From Pirellula staleyi DSM 6068 (lineage in GTDB: Bacteria; Planctomycetota; Planctomycetia; Pirellulales; Pirellulaceae), in NCBI GenBank assembly GCA_945875845.1, contig CAMCMB010000032.1, forward strand, positions 1-64,000: a DNA stretch of 64,000 nucleotides, read 5' to 3'. Shown here piece by piece: positions 54,123-63,188 of the stretch. The notes below the pieces were generated by a model. It saw nothing but the letters and a program-made list of their open reading frames with translations. It made no database searches and was not told the DNA's origin. Numbering within the stretch: the first letter of the stretch is position 1; each line of letters begins with the position of its first letter. The position numbers and the translations under genes were made by a program.

Positions 54123-54860
54123 TTAGTAATATTGTTGCTGGACGGGCTTGATGACGATTTCTGGTACATGAACTCGTTCTGGGAGACTTGCCAACCCGAC
54201 CACGACGTTGGCAATGTCTTCTGGCCGAAGGATGGCTTGCCTATGCTCGTCGCTGACTGGGGTAGGGCGGTGTTCCAGAATAGGTGTGTCGACTTCGCCT
54301 GGGTAGACATTGGTCACGCGGATCCCTTCGACACCGACTTCGTTGGAAACACAAGTTCCTAGGGCGGTCATCGCGAATTTGCTTGCAGCGTAAGCGACTC
54401 CACCGAGCGCTAGGGCACGTTTGCCCGCGACGCTCGAGATGTTGATGATCATACCATTATGCCTTACTCGCATTTGAGGCAAAACGCAGTGGATGCAGTT
54501 GTAGGCTCCCGTCGCATTGATTGCCATGACTTGGTCCCATTGTTCAGGCGCCATCGTATTGATGGAGCGGTCACGGATATTGACACCGGCTGCATTGACC
54601 AAAATATCAACGTGCCCGATTGATTTGTCGAACCATTCGAAGAAGGACTCGACACTTTCGCGATTGGCTACGTCGAGGCAATGACCGATGAGAAGGTTGT
54701 TAGAAAAGGCGATCGCGTCGGAGATGGCGGATTCGCGACGGGATCCAATCGCGACTTCAGCACCGCTTTGTGCGAAAAGATTTGCGATGGCGAATCCGAT
54801 GCCAGTGGCACCACCGGTAACGACTACGCGCTTGTTTTGCAATGTGTTTGGTTGAATCAT
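54123..54860 (-). CDS. SDR-family oxidoreductase
   Basis: A 245-residue short-chain dehydrogenase. Cofactor loop VVVTGGATGIGFAIANLF, NAAGVNIRDR, active-site Ser in NISSVAGK, and YAASKF with catalytic Tyr and Lys. NVYPGEVDTPI follows in the usual place. Length is typical. The Arg pair in GSRRES after beta2 suggests preference for NADP(H). Its stop abuts the stop of the reductase with no gap, so it may act on the aldehyde product, though the two are on opposite strands. Confidence 0.9.
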   Translation of the reverse strand: MIQPNTLQNKRVVVTGGATGIGFAIANLFAQSGAEVAIGSRRESAISDAIAFSNNLLIGHCLDVANRESVESFFEWFDKSIGHVDILVNAAGVNIRDRSINTMAPEQWDQVMAINATGAYNCIHCVLPQMRVRHNGMIINISSVAGKRALALGGVAYAASKFAMTALGTCVSNEVGVEGIRVTNVYPGEVDTPILEHRPTPVSDEHRQAILRPEDIANVVVGLASLPERVHVPEIVIKPVQQQYY

Positions 54861-54918
54861 CTATACTGGGAATGGGTAATTGGATTTTGGATCGAAACTC
54901 ATACTTTAGGTTGTACCA

Positions 54919-55416
54919 GTGCAGCATTCTACCAAACCGCAGATCGTTGTGATTGGAGGTGGCTTTGCAGGCATGGCTTGTGTGCGGGCTTTGCGATATG
55001 CCGACGCCGAGATTAAGCTTGTCGATCGTCGCAATTTTCACGTGTTTCAGCCACTTCTTTACCAAGTTGCGACGGGCGGACTCTCACCCGCCAACATTGC
55101 GGCTCCTCTTCGAAGTATTTTTAAAAAGCAGAAAAACGTTCAAGTGTTGATGGCGGGGGTTGATGGATTCGACATGGCCAAGCGATCGGTTGTCTTGGAC
55201 GACAAGTCCGAACTGCCCTTTGATTACTTAGTTCTTGCGACGGGCTCTACACATCACTATTTTGGTCGGGATGCCGATTGGGAACCGCTCGCACCGGGAT
55301 TGAAGACGATTGAGGATGCGACCGAAATTCGCAGTCGACTGCTGACGGCATTCGAAACCGCCGAGGAGACGTACGATCCTGGAGCTACCTCACGCGAAAT
55401 CGGACGGCCCGTTTGA
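54919..55416 (+). pseudogene. 3'-truncated NDH-2-type NADH dehydrogenase
   Basis: The GTG start gives 165 residues of the N-terminal FAD domain of a type II NADH dehydrogenase: [63 protein letters not shown] and [23 protein letters not shown]. Normal proteins are about 400-450 residues with a NADH-binding GGGPTGVELAG that should come next. Here the frame ends [11 protein letters not shown]-stop, and the downstream DNA is repeat sequence (families D and A). No later NDH-2 segment is found in the window. Read as a broken gene, perhaps replaced at its end. Confidence 0.82.
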
Positions 55417-55462
55417 TTACAGGGAAAGCAAAAGTAGCCCTTTAGGGTGAGGGCAAAACATA

Positions 55463-55489
55463 GTCGCCTTTTGCTCCGCAAAAGGTGCG
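55463..55489. repeat. Family D short hairpin repeat
   Basis: GTCGCCTTTTGC TCC GCAAAAGGTGCG. The stem CCTTTTGC/GCAAAAGG is changed together relative to 13102-13128. It lies 24 bases before a family A copy. Confidence 0.7.
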
Positions 55490-55512
55490 TTCGCGGTAAG
55501 GCTGTGATTTGA

Positions 55513-55692
55513 TAACCCGACGCGTAAGCGAGGAACCGTGTGTAATTCCTCGCTTACCGGCTTGTTGATTTAATGGTACGACGGACTTCCAAGTCCGTCG
55601 AATTCCCCATTGACGGACTTGGAAGTCCGTCATGCCGCCCTTAAACAATAAGGACTTCACTAAATCAACAAGCCGTTACGCGTCGGGTTACC
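55513..55692. repeat. Family A palindromic repeat, single core with both termini
   Basis: Starts TAACCCGACGCGTAAGCGAG, has a GCGAGG / CCTCGC hairpin, then the usual GACGGACTTCCAAGTCCGTC and GACGGACTTGGAAGTCCGTC arms, ending ACGCGTCGGGTTACC. The best single-core model of the family in the window. It lies after the broken NDH-2 gene. The rest of the gap, 55693-56007, contains nothing I recognise. Confidence 0.88.
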
Positions 55693-56007
55693 ATCGCGTG
55701 GCACGAGCGCGCTCGTGAATCCATGGGCGAGACGCCCATATAAAGCCAAAGTCTAGTAGCGAACGAATGACCTGCCTGTTGCCTGACAGCGTGTTGAAAA
55801 TAATCTCGAGGAATTCGCCCTTTATGGTTGAAAGGTCCCTTCAACTGTTAAAGGCCGCATAATTTGATTGACTGTAAATCAAGGTTCAATCATAATTATG
55901 TGCGCGAATTTACTCGCGTCCTCTCCGCGATATGATGCAAAAACCTTGGTTATGAGCGTAAAAACCTCTCAGTGCAGTTGGCAGCAAGTTGCCAGGAAGT
56001 CTCCATC

Positions 56008-59000
56008 ATGAAGAAGTGTCTTAGAAGGAAAAATTGTGTTCGCCCAAGTGTCGAAAGGCTTGAGTCGCGCAAGTTGCTGGCCGCTTTACTGGGAGGAAAT
56101 GACCTAACAGAAAGTCTTTGGAGTTTTCCAGATCGGGCTTCCACTCCCCCGGAATTGACGCCAGGTATTCGAGCAACTGATTTTCGGCTTGCGACACTAG
56201 ATGGAGCCAAGGTTCAAAGCTATCTGTCGAGTGTGCCTGCCAATTTGGACGATTCGATTGCTTCGAACAGTACGCTCGCGATTCCACGACCCGACGGAAC
56301 TTTTGAGCGATTCCAGATCTATGTGTCCTCGATCATGGAGCCGGAGTTAGCTGCCAAGTTTCCTGAAATTCAGACCTACGCGGGGCAAGGGATTGATGAT
56401 CCTGCGTCGACGGTTCGGTTCGACGTAACGCCTCATGGCTTTCATGCGCAAGTGCGTTCGCCGAGTGGGGCTTACTATATTGACCCCTATTCGAATCTTC
56501 CATCCAACTTCTACGCCGTGTACGCCAGAGGCTCTGGGCCAAGGCCAGTATTTGAGGAGTTAGAAACGCAAGACATTCTTGCGGGGCTTGGCCAACTTTC
56601 AGGCGGTGAGCCGCCAAGTGCGAATAGTGGTCCAACGTATGCCAATCGCAGTGGAGCGGAATTGAGAACCTTCCGTTTGGCAGTTGCTGCTACGGGAGAA
56701 TACACGGCCTTTCATGGCGGAACCGTTGCCTTGGGACAAGCGGCAATCGTGACGGCCGTAAATCGCCTCGCAGGAATTTATCAGACGGAGATGTCCATAT
56801 CCTTCCGATTGGTTGCGAACAACGATCAGTTGGTCTACACGAACGCCGCTACGGACCCGTATACCAACAACAACGGGTTTACGATGCTTGGTGAAAACCA
56901 AGCCAACGTGGATCGCGTTATCGGGAGTGCCAATTATGACATGGGGCACGTATTTTCGACCGGCGGAGGCGGCGTTGCCGCTTTGGCAAGTGTCGGTGTG
57001 GATCGAATCAAAGCCCAAGGAGTGACCGGACTCCCAACTCCGATTGGGGACGAATTTTACGTGGACTACGTTGCGCACGAAATGGGACACCAATTCGGCG
57101 GCAATCACACGTTCAATTCGAATGCAGGGAGCTGTCAAGGCAACCGGAATACATCTACCGCTTACGAGCCGGGAAGTGGGACAACGATCCAAGCATATGC
57201 GGGGATCTGCGACTCGGACGATTTGCAACGGAACAGCGACCCTTATTTCCATTCGGCGTCGTTGGATGAATTCGTTCGCCACGTGGATGTGACCATTCCC
57301 AGGGTTGGAACCCGTACCCAAACAGGTAACAACATTCCAATCATTAATGCTGGACCGAACTTCACCATTCCCGCAAGCACTCCGTTTGTTTTGACCGCCG
57401 TTGGCTCTGATGCTGACGTCGGTGATCGATTGACATACGATTGGCAGCAACGCGACTTGGGCCCTACGCAGACGGTTGCGGCTGCGGACAATGGATTGGG
57501 GCCGCTGTTCCGCGTTTGGTCGCCAACCACGGACCCATCACGGACATTTCCGAGGCTGAGCGATTTGGTCAATAATCGAACGGCTGTTGGTGAGAAACTA
57601 CCTACCACCAATCGACAAATGAATTTCCGAGTGATTGCTCGCGACAATCGTATCGCAGGTGGTGCGTTCGACGATGATGATATGATTGTTTCGGTCGTGA
57701 ACACGGGAACGCCCTTTGCGGTACAAACTCCCAACACAAACGTTTCCTGGGAGGGGTTCACACAGCAAAACGTTACTTGGAATGTGGCTGGGACCAATTC
57801 AAATGGCATCAATGCGTTGAGTGTGAACATCTCGTTGTCAACAGACGGTGGGCTTACCTATCCGTTTGTTCTTGCATCAGGGGTCCCCAATAACGGCTTT
57901 GCGAATGTTCGAATCCCAAATGTGCCAACCACGACCGCGAGGGTTAGAGTCCAGGGTGCCGCAAATATCTTCTTTGATATTTCGGATGTGAACTTTACGA
58001 TCACGCCGGCATCACAAGTAATCGATATTTCACTTGGACCGAACGTCAGTTTTGTCGAAGATTCACTTCCTGTCCTCATCGCACCGAATGCCACGCTGGA
58101 TACGATCAGCATCAATACATTTGCGGGTGGAGTACTGACGACTTCTATCGCTGCCAATTACGAAAGTGGGGATGCACTCGGTATTTCTCACCAGGGATCG
58201 GGTCCCGGAGAGATTTCCGTCGATGGCAATCAGATTGGGTATGAGGGGATGGAATTTGGAACCTCTTCCACGACCGACTCATCGCTGAGCGTAACTTTTC
58301 ATTCAAGCGTCACGTCAGCGGCGATCTCCGCCTTGTTGACCCGTTTGACATTTGTCCACAGCACCAATGACCCCGCACCAAATGCCCGCACCGTTTCAGT
58401 CTATATGGATAACACAGTCAATGGTGCCAGCAACGTCGCGACAGTTCTCGTCAATGTAGTGCCCGTCAATGATCCGCCGCAGATACGAAACGTGTTACTT
58501 GCCAGCATCGACGAAGACACCCAAAATCCATCCGGCAGTTTGATAGGCAGTCTTGCGGCGGCTGGTTTCACGGATCCCGATCGCAATAGCTCCATGTCAG
58601 GGGTCGTGATTACGAGGAATCCCCTGTTGCTCGCAGCGGGGCAATGGCAGTACTCGCTCACGGGCGCGAGTTGGCTACCCATTGGCAGCGTAAGTACGGC
58701 GGATGGACTTGTCCTTTCTTCTCAGTCAAGAATTCGTTTCTTACCCGCTTTGAATTTCTTTGGATCGCCAAGTCCGCTCGCATATCGAGGACTGGACAAT
58801 ACATTTTCGGGCCCATTTACAACTGCGACTAGGGCCGTGTTGGACGTTTCCGCACCGTCTGCAACGGGGCCGGTTTCCTTTTTCGATGGGAACATGGGTA
58901 TCGTCGTCAATCCCGTTAACGATGCACCCATTGCAAACGTTGGAGCCCAGGCAGTTAGCGTCGATCAAGATCAGACCTTATCCTTGACAGTGCCAACGGT

Positions 59001-60804
59001 TTGGTTTACCGATGTCGACAGCACCACTTTGATGTACAGCATGGCTCGATCCGATGGATCTGCGTTACCCCAATGGTTGTCGTTCGATCCTGCCACGAGG
59101 CGACTGGTTGGGATTCCCAAAAATGCAGATGTAGGTGATTATTCGTTGATCATTCGCGCGACGGATTCTGCGGGATTGTTTGGAACGATTTCATTGTTCG
59201 TTACGGTTGCGAATGTGAACGATGCGCCGACCGCGATTCAACTCGCTGCAGACTCAGTAGTGGAGGGTGCTGCGGATCTTTCGGGTAAATTTTTGGGTAC
59301 CCTTTTCGCGACCGATCCTGACAGCGAAGACGAATTCACCTGGACGGTTACGGACCCCCGCTTCGAAATACGAGGGAATACCCTTTTTCTCGCTCCGGGC
59401 AGTAAACTCGATTATGAGGCAGGCAGTCGAGTGTCGCTGATGGTGCAAGTCACTGACAACGGGATTCCGCCGCTTTCCTATGAGCAACAAGCGACCATCG
59501 ACCTCATCGATGTGAATGAGTTTGCGCCGGCACTGCGATCGGCATCCTTCAGCGTCAACGAGGGAGTCGCAGGCTCAACGATCCTTGGCGTCCTCGATGC
59601 CGTTGATGGCGACACCGCAAACAAAGTACGATTCCGCTTCTTGGGAACACCGCCGACCTTGTTTTCCCTGAATCCAAATACGGGTGAAATCAGGCTGGCT
59701 GCGAATGGTTCCTTGGACCACGAGAGCGCGAGTTCATACCAGTTCTTTGTCGAGGCGGTTGACAATGGTATTCCTCAGCTTGCGACCACGGCTTCGGTGA
59801 ATGTTGTCGTTCGCGATGTCAATGAGTTTGATCCTCAGATTACCACCAGCCTGATTGCTATCCCCGAAAGTCAGGTCACCAACGAAGCGTTTGCAAAGGT
59901 GGTTGCGACGGATCTTGATACCAATCAATTCATCCGATTCTCGTTACCCGCCACGGAGACTCGATTTTCGATCAATCCGGTAACAGGCGACCTTTCGCTC
60001 GTACTCCCTGGTATTTTTGATTTCGAAAACAATCAAGTGGATTCAGTCGTTGTCCTTGTGACCGATTCGGGCACCCCTGCTCGCATAGCCCTTAGAACAA
60101 TCACGATCGCAATTGACGATGCAAACGATCCGCCGACTGCTGCCTCGGTAGCCGATCCAAGAATACTGTCGAACGTATCCGGTCTGAATCTAGGCGTCAT
60201 TGCTGTGGTCGACCAGGACGTTGGTCAACAGTATTCGATTGTTTCGTTGGATGATCGGTTCGTGGTTGTGAATGGGAGTTTGACCGTTGCTCCGGGTAAG
60301 AGTGTAGGGGATAGCGATGCGTTGCAAATTGTTGTGCCAATCATTGCGACGGAAATTGGGACCTCGTCCAACTCCTATCCTCTTTCCGTAAATCTCGTTC
60401 GCACACCAAACCCTCGACCATGGCAAAATCAGCTGCTTCCTGAGGATGTGGATCGTATTGGCGGTGTCAATCCGCTGGATGTCTTGGCGATAGTCAACGC
60501 GATCAATGGAGATCTTGTGGGGACATTGCCTTTCCCAAGACCTGCCGGCACATTGGTGATGCCTGACTACGACGTTGATGCGGACGGATCGCTGACGCCA
60601 TTGGATGCGCTTGCCGTAATCAATTTCTTGAATGCTCTGGGTCGCGGTGAAGGCGAGGAAACCTCAGCGGTTCCTCCTCCGCTCTCCGCCAAACTCGAAA
60701 ACCCATTGGACGATACTTGGCTAATTGCGTTCAATCAGCTCGAAGAGGAGCAATCGTTACAGCGACGTAAACGCACGCTGTCATTGAGTGAAACCAAGCA
60801 TTAG
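56008..60804 (+). CDS. Giant surface metzincin with cadherin-like and dockerin-like regions
   Basis: A 1598-residue protein. Start ATG 56008 follows AGGAAG and yields MKKCLRRKNCVRPSVERLESRKLLAA, with the planctomycete LExRxLLA tag at residues about 17-25. A metzincin active site HEMGHQFGGNHTF (HExxHxxGxxH) lies at residue 357, in a reprolysin-like domain with HVFSTGGGGVA ahead of it. Ig-like/cadherin repeats follow at about 480-1440, with VNDAPTA and VNEFAPAL joins and SVNEGVAG strands. A C-terminal dockerin-like pair of calcium loops is VDRIGGVNPLDVLAIVNAI and VDADGSLTPLDALAVINFL. Role inferred: secreted or surface-bound protease, possibly part of a surface protein complex. Substrate unknown. 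Confidence 0.85.
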   Translation: MKKCLRRKNCVRPSVERLESRKLLAALLGGNDLTESLWSFPDRASTPPELTPGIRATDFRLATLDGAKVQSYLSSVPANLDDSIASNSTLAIPRPDGTFERFQIYVSSIMEPELAAKFPEIQTYAGQGIDDPASTVRFDVTPHGFHAQVRSPSGAYYIDPYSNLPSNFYAVYARGSGPRPVFEELETQDILAGLGQLSGGEPPSANSGPTYANRSGAELRTFRLAVAATGEYTAFHGGTVALGQAAIVTAVNRLAGIYQTEMSISFRLVANNDQLVYTNAATDPYTNNNGFTMLGENQANVDRVIGSANYDMGHVFSTGGGGVAALASVGVDRIKAQGVTGLPTPIGDEFYVDYVAHEMGHQFGGNHTFNSNAGSCQGNRNTSTAYEPGSGTTIQAYAGICDSDDLQRNSDPYFHSASLDEFVRHVDVTIPRVGTRTQTGNNIPIINAGPNFTIPASTPFVLTAVGSDADVGDRLTYDWQQRDLGPTQTVAAADNGLGPLFRVWSPTTDPSRTFPRLSDLVNNRTAVGEKLPTTNRQMNFRVIARDNRIAGGAFDDDDMIVSVVNTGTPFAVQTPNTNVSWEGFTQQNVTWNVAGTNSNGINALSVNISLSTDGGLTYPFVLASGVPNNGFANVRIPNVPTTTARVRVQGAANIFFDISDVNFTITPASQVIDISLGPNVSFVEDSLPVLIAPNATLDTISINTFAGGVLTTSIAANYESGDALGISHQGSGPGEISVDGNQIGYEGMEFGTSSTTDSSLSVTFHSSVTSAAISALLTRLTFVHSTNDPAPNARTVSVYMDNTVNGASNVATVLVNVVPVNDPPQIRNVLLASIDEDTQNPSGSLIGSLAAAGFTDPDRNSSMSGVVITRNPLLLAAGQWQYSLTGASWLPIGSVSTADGLVLSSQSRIRFLPALNFFGSPSPLAYRGLDNTFSGPFTTATRAVLDVSAPSATGPVSFFDGNMGIVVNPVNDAPIANVGAQAVSVDQDQTLSLTVPTVWFTDVDSTTLMYSMARSDGSALPQWLSFDPATRRLVGIPKNADVGDYSLIIRATDSAGLFGTISLFVTVANVNDAPTAIQLAADSVVEGAADLSGKFLGTLFATDPDSEDEFTWTVTDPRFEIRGNTLFLAPGSKLDYEAGSRVSLMVQVTDNGIPPLSYEQQATIDLIDVNEFAPALRSASFSVNEGVAGSTILGVLDAVDGDTANKVRFRFLGTPPTLFSLNPNTGEIRLAANGSLDHESASSYQFFVEAVDNGIPQLATTASVNVVVRDVNEFDPQITTSLIAIPESQVTNEAFAKVVATDLDTNQFIRFSLPATETRFSINPVTGDLSLVLPGIFDFENNQVDSVVVLVTDSGTPARIALRTITIAIDDANDPPTAASVADPRILSNVSGLNLGVIAVVDQDVGQQYSIVSLDDRFVVVNGSLTVAPGKSVGDSDALQIVVPIIATEIGTSSNSYPLSVNLVRTPNPRPWQNQLLPEDVDRIGGVNPLDVLAIVNAINGDLVGTLPFPRPAGTLVMPDYDVDADGSLTPLDALAVINFLNALGRGEGEETSAVPPPLSAKLENPLDDTWLIAFNQLEEEQSLQRRKRTLSLSETKH

Positions 60805-60847
60805 CCGCACGGCGTTAGCCGCGGTTTTCGGCGATTCAATGTAGTTT

Positions 60848-60891
60848 GGGACCATTGTCCCGAACGAATTATCGGACGGGACATTGGTCCC
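60848..60891. terminator. Hairpin between convergent genes
   Basis: GGGACCATTGTCCCG (60848-60862) and CGGGACATTGGTCCC (60877-60891) form a 15-base stem with one mismatch. Each arm is also partly self-complementary. It lies between the giant protease and nadB, which converge. There is no clear T-run, so it may be a repeat-type palindrome rather than a true terminator. An AGCCGCACGGCGTTAGCCGC repeat fragment is just before it. Confidence 0.5.
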
Positions 60892-60955
60892 ATCCTACGG
60901 AGCGGCACCTCGTGGAACAGGGCCAAATTCCACCAAAAGATTGATGCACTTGTGC

Positions 60956-62608
60956 TTAGTGGGCGTCCCTGCGTATCTCGAGGTGTTTTCGCCAAGTGCG
61001 GTTGTCCACATTGGGATAGTCTGTACGGAAATGCACACCTCGGGATTCGGTGCGAGCGAGTGCGGCGGTTGCCATTTGTAAACCAACCGTCAAGATGTTT
61101 TGAAGCTCCCATCCATCGACACTAAACAAGTCCTGAGCGAGAACGTAACCGCAGTATTGTTGAATCGCATGAGCGGCTTCCGTAAGTCGGTCGTCGCGAC
61201 GTTGTACACCGACGTTTCGCCACATGAGCGCGCGCACGGCATTTCGAATGTCGGCTAGATCGATTGGCTGAAAGGGTTCACCTTTAAGAGCATTTTGAAT
61301 TGGCAGAACTCGCAATTCGGTTTCGTTATTTTGAATGGCAGCCTCCGAAGCATGCCTGCCAGCGATAGCTCCATAGACCAACCCCTCGAGCAGGCTATTC
61401 GAAGCCAATCGGTTCGCACCATGTAGGCCACTGCTGGTCACCTCGCCTGCAGCCCACAAGCCGGGGAGGGTTGTTTCCGCGCGTTCCGTTACATTGCATC
61501 CACCGATCATGTAGTGTGCACCAGGGCGAACCGGGATGGGATCGGTCGCGATGTCCAAACCGAAGCCTAGGCAGACTTTTGCGATGCCCGGGAATCGGCT
61601 GCGAATATGCGATGCATCTAAATGCTTCATCGTCAAATAGACGCAGGGTGATTGGGTCTTCTCCATTTGGCTGACGATTGCTTTGCTGACCACGTCGCGT
61701 GGAGCGAGTTCAAGTCGAGGGTCGAAGTCTTCCATGAATCTTTTCCCGGTCGCATCGAGCAAATGAGCACCTTCTCCGCGTACGGCTTCGGTGATCAAGG
61801 TGCGAGAACTACCTGCAATGTACAGTACAGTCGGATGAAACTGCATAAACTCCATATCGCGTAGGGCGGCTCCAGCCCGAAAGGCAATGGCATGTCCATC
61901 ACCGGTAGCGACGCGAGGGTTGGTGGATTCACGAAAAACTTGGCCGCATCCTCCGGTGCACAAAATTGTTTCTTTTGCCCAGATCAGAACCGGCTTTCCA
62001 CCGCGGATGGATGCGACAACGCCGCAGCACCGCCCTTCATGAGTGAGTAGGTCGATCGTAAACGTTTCTTCGCAAATCTCGATATTGCGACGCTGACGGG
62101 TGTGATCGATCATGGACCTCATGATCTCTTTGCCCGTTGCATCTCCGAGCGCATGAATGATACGTTGATGGGAATGTCCACCTTCGCGCCCTAGTGCCAA
62201 TTGACCATCGTGCTGATCGAAATTGGTTCCCCACCGGATAAGCTCTGCGACACGATCCGGGGCTTCACGCACAACCATTTCGACCACTTTGGGATCGCAG
62301 AGATCGCCACCTGCTGTCAAAGTGTCTTGCACGTGATTGTCGAAGCGGTCTTCCGGATCCCAGACGCTTGCTATGCCTCCTTGAGCATAATTGCTGTTGG
62401 ATTCCTCGAGTTTATCCTTGGTTAAGATCATCGTGTGCAAGGACGGATCGATTTCATGAGCGGCTCTCAGTCCTGCTAACCCTCCCCCGATGATGAGAAC
62501 ATCGCTAAAGAAGTGTCCCGAACGTTTGGGCTCGATGGGTACGAGGTAGCGAGGAGCGACCTTGCTCCAAGGGTAAACCAATGCTTGACCGAGAATAGGA
62601 GTCGACAT
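60956..62608 (-). CDS. nadB: L-aspartate oxidase
   Basis: A 550-residue FAD enzyme making iminoaspartate for NAD synthesis with NadA. Start ATG 62608 (MSTPILGQALVYPWSK); a longer frame to 62767 runs into the upstream gene. Landmarks: DVLIIGGGLAGLRAAHEI, SNSNYAQGGIASV, DTLTAGGDLCD, GREGGHSHQRIIHALGDATGKEI, MEFMQFHPTVLY and LITEAVRGEGAHLLD. The substrate region continues with HYMIGGCNVTE and GLHGANRLASNSLLEGLVYG. All match NadB rather than succinate dehydrogenase. nadA and nadC are not in the window. Confidence 0.95.
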   Translation of the reverse strand: MSTPILGQALVYPWSKVAPRYLVPIEPKRSGHFFSDVLIIGGGLAGLRAAHEIDPSLHTMILTKDKLEESNSNYAQGGIASVWDPEDRFDNHVQDTLTAGGDLCDPKVVEMVVREAPDRVAELIRWGTNFDQHDGQLALGREGGHSHQRIIHALGDATGKEIMRSMIDHTRQRRNIEICEETFTIDLLTHEGRCCGVVASIRGGKPVLIWAKETILCTGGCGQVFRESTNPRVATGDGHAIAFRAGAALRDMEFMQFHPTVLYIAGSSRTLITEAVRGEGAHLLDATGKRFMEDFDPRLELAPRDVVSKAIVSQMEKTQSPCVYLTMKHLDASHIRSRFPGIAKVCLGFGLDIATDPIPVRPGAHYMIGGCNVTERAETTLPGLWAAGEVTSSGLHGANRLASNSLLEGLVYGAIAGRHASEAAIQNNETELRVLPIQNALKGEPFQPIDLADIRNAVRALMWRNVGVQRRDDRLTEAAHAIQQYCGYVLAQDLFSVDGWELQNILTVGLQMATAALARTESRGVHFRTDYPNVDNRTWRKHLEIRRDAH

Positions 62609-62681
62609 GCGGTTTTCTTTTGTTAGGTTGGATGTGAACTGGTTCGTTCTACTGCTGGGAGAGTTTTCCAGATCAATGCCT

Positions 62682-63188
62682 CTAGGAAACGTACCATTCC
62701 ACAAACGCTCGAGAGCGACTATCGAGTTTCTTGACGTCTTCGACACGAAATCGAATTCCATTTGCATCGGTGATGACGACCGTTTTCGACGAGACGCGGC
62801 GGACGTCTTCTTCGGCTTTTATCACGAAACTGGTTATGCCGTGATTGGTTTGAACAACCCACTCGCATGGATCTTGGTTGCCGGAAACGCGAATCACCTT
62901 CTCGATCAGGGGAACAAACTCTCGCAATGCAAGTTCCTCTTCCAGCAGTTTGATACATTCGGCAGAGAGCCCGTCGAGTGAGTCGAGACAAACGATTTCA
63001 TCGCCATCGGTACTTACCAAAGACACCCAGCGTTTGCAGTCCGTCATCGGAAACAAAGGCACAACGCTTACATTGCTGTATTCATTGCCTGACGCATCGG
63101 AAACTTTCAGATGGTCCCACTCGTCGCGAGAAAGCCGAATGGCTGGTTGTGTGGCCGATCCTAGTTTGTCCATGTGGTTGTTAATCAT
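62682..63188 (-). CDS. DUF1854 protein
   Basis: A 168-residue protein of the DUF1854 family, with IRLSRDEWDHLKVSDASGNEYSNVSVVPLFP, VCLDSLDGLSAECIKLLEEELALREFVPLI, NHGITSFVIKAEEDVRR and NGIRFRVEDVKKLDSRSRAFVEWY. In some bacteria the family is found beside ABC transporters linked to cyanophycin metabolism. No such transporter is here. Start ATG 63188 overlaps the folC stop by eight bases; a second ATG at 63173 is possible. It sits between folC and nadB with a 73-base gap to the latter. Confidence 0.75.
   Translation of the reverse strand: MINNHMDKLGSATQPAIRLSRDEWDHLKVSDASGNEYSNVSVVPLFPMTDCKRWVSLVSTDGDEIVCLDSLDGLSAECIKLLEEELALREFVPLIEKVIRVSGNQDPCEWVVQTNHGITSFVIKAEEDVRRVSSKTVVITDANGIRFRVEDVKKLDSRSRAFVEWYVS

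Noticed and set aside
1421-55692. Repeated palindromes considered as CRISPR arrays
   Set aside because: Copies are kilobases apart, differ in length, and have no regular spacers or cas genes.
57243-57830. Antisense open frame in the giant protease gene
   Set aside because: Beta-rich sense protein produces many such frames; no conserved family.
60848-60891. Classic intrinsic terminator
   Set aside because: The stem is good but lacks a T-run on either strand, so it is listed only as a possible terminator.
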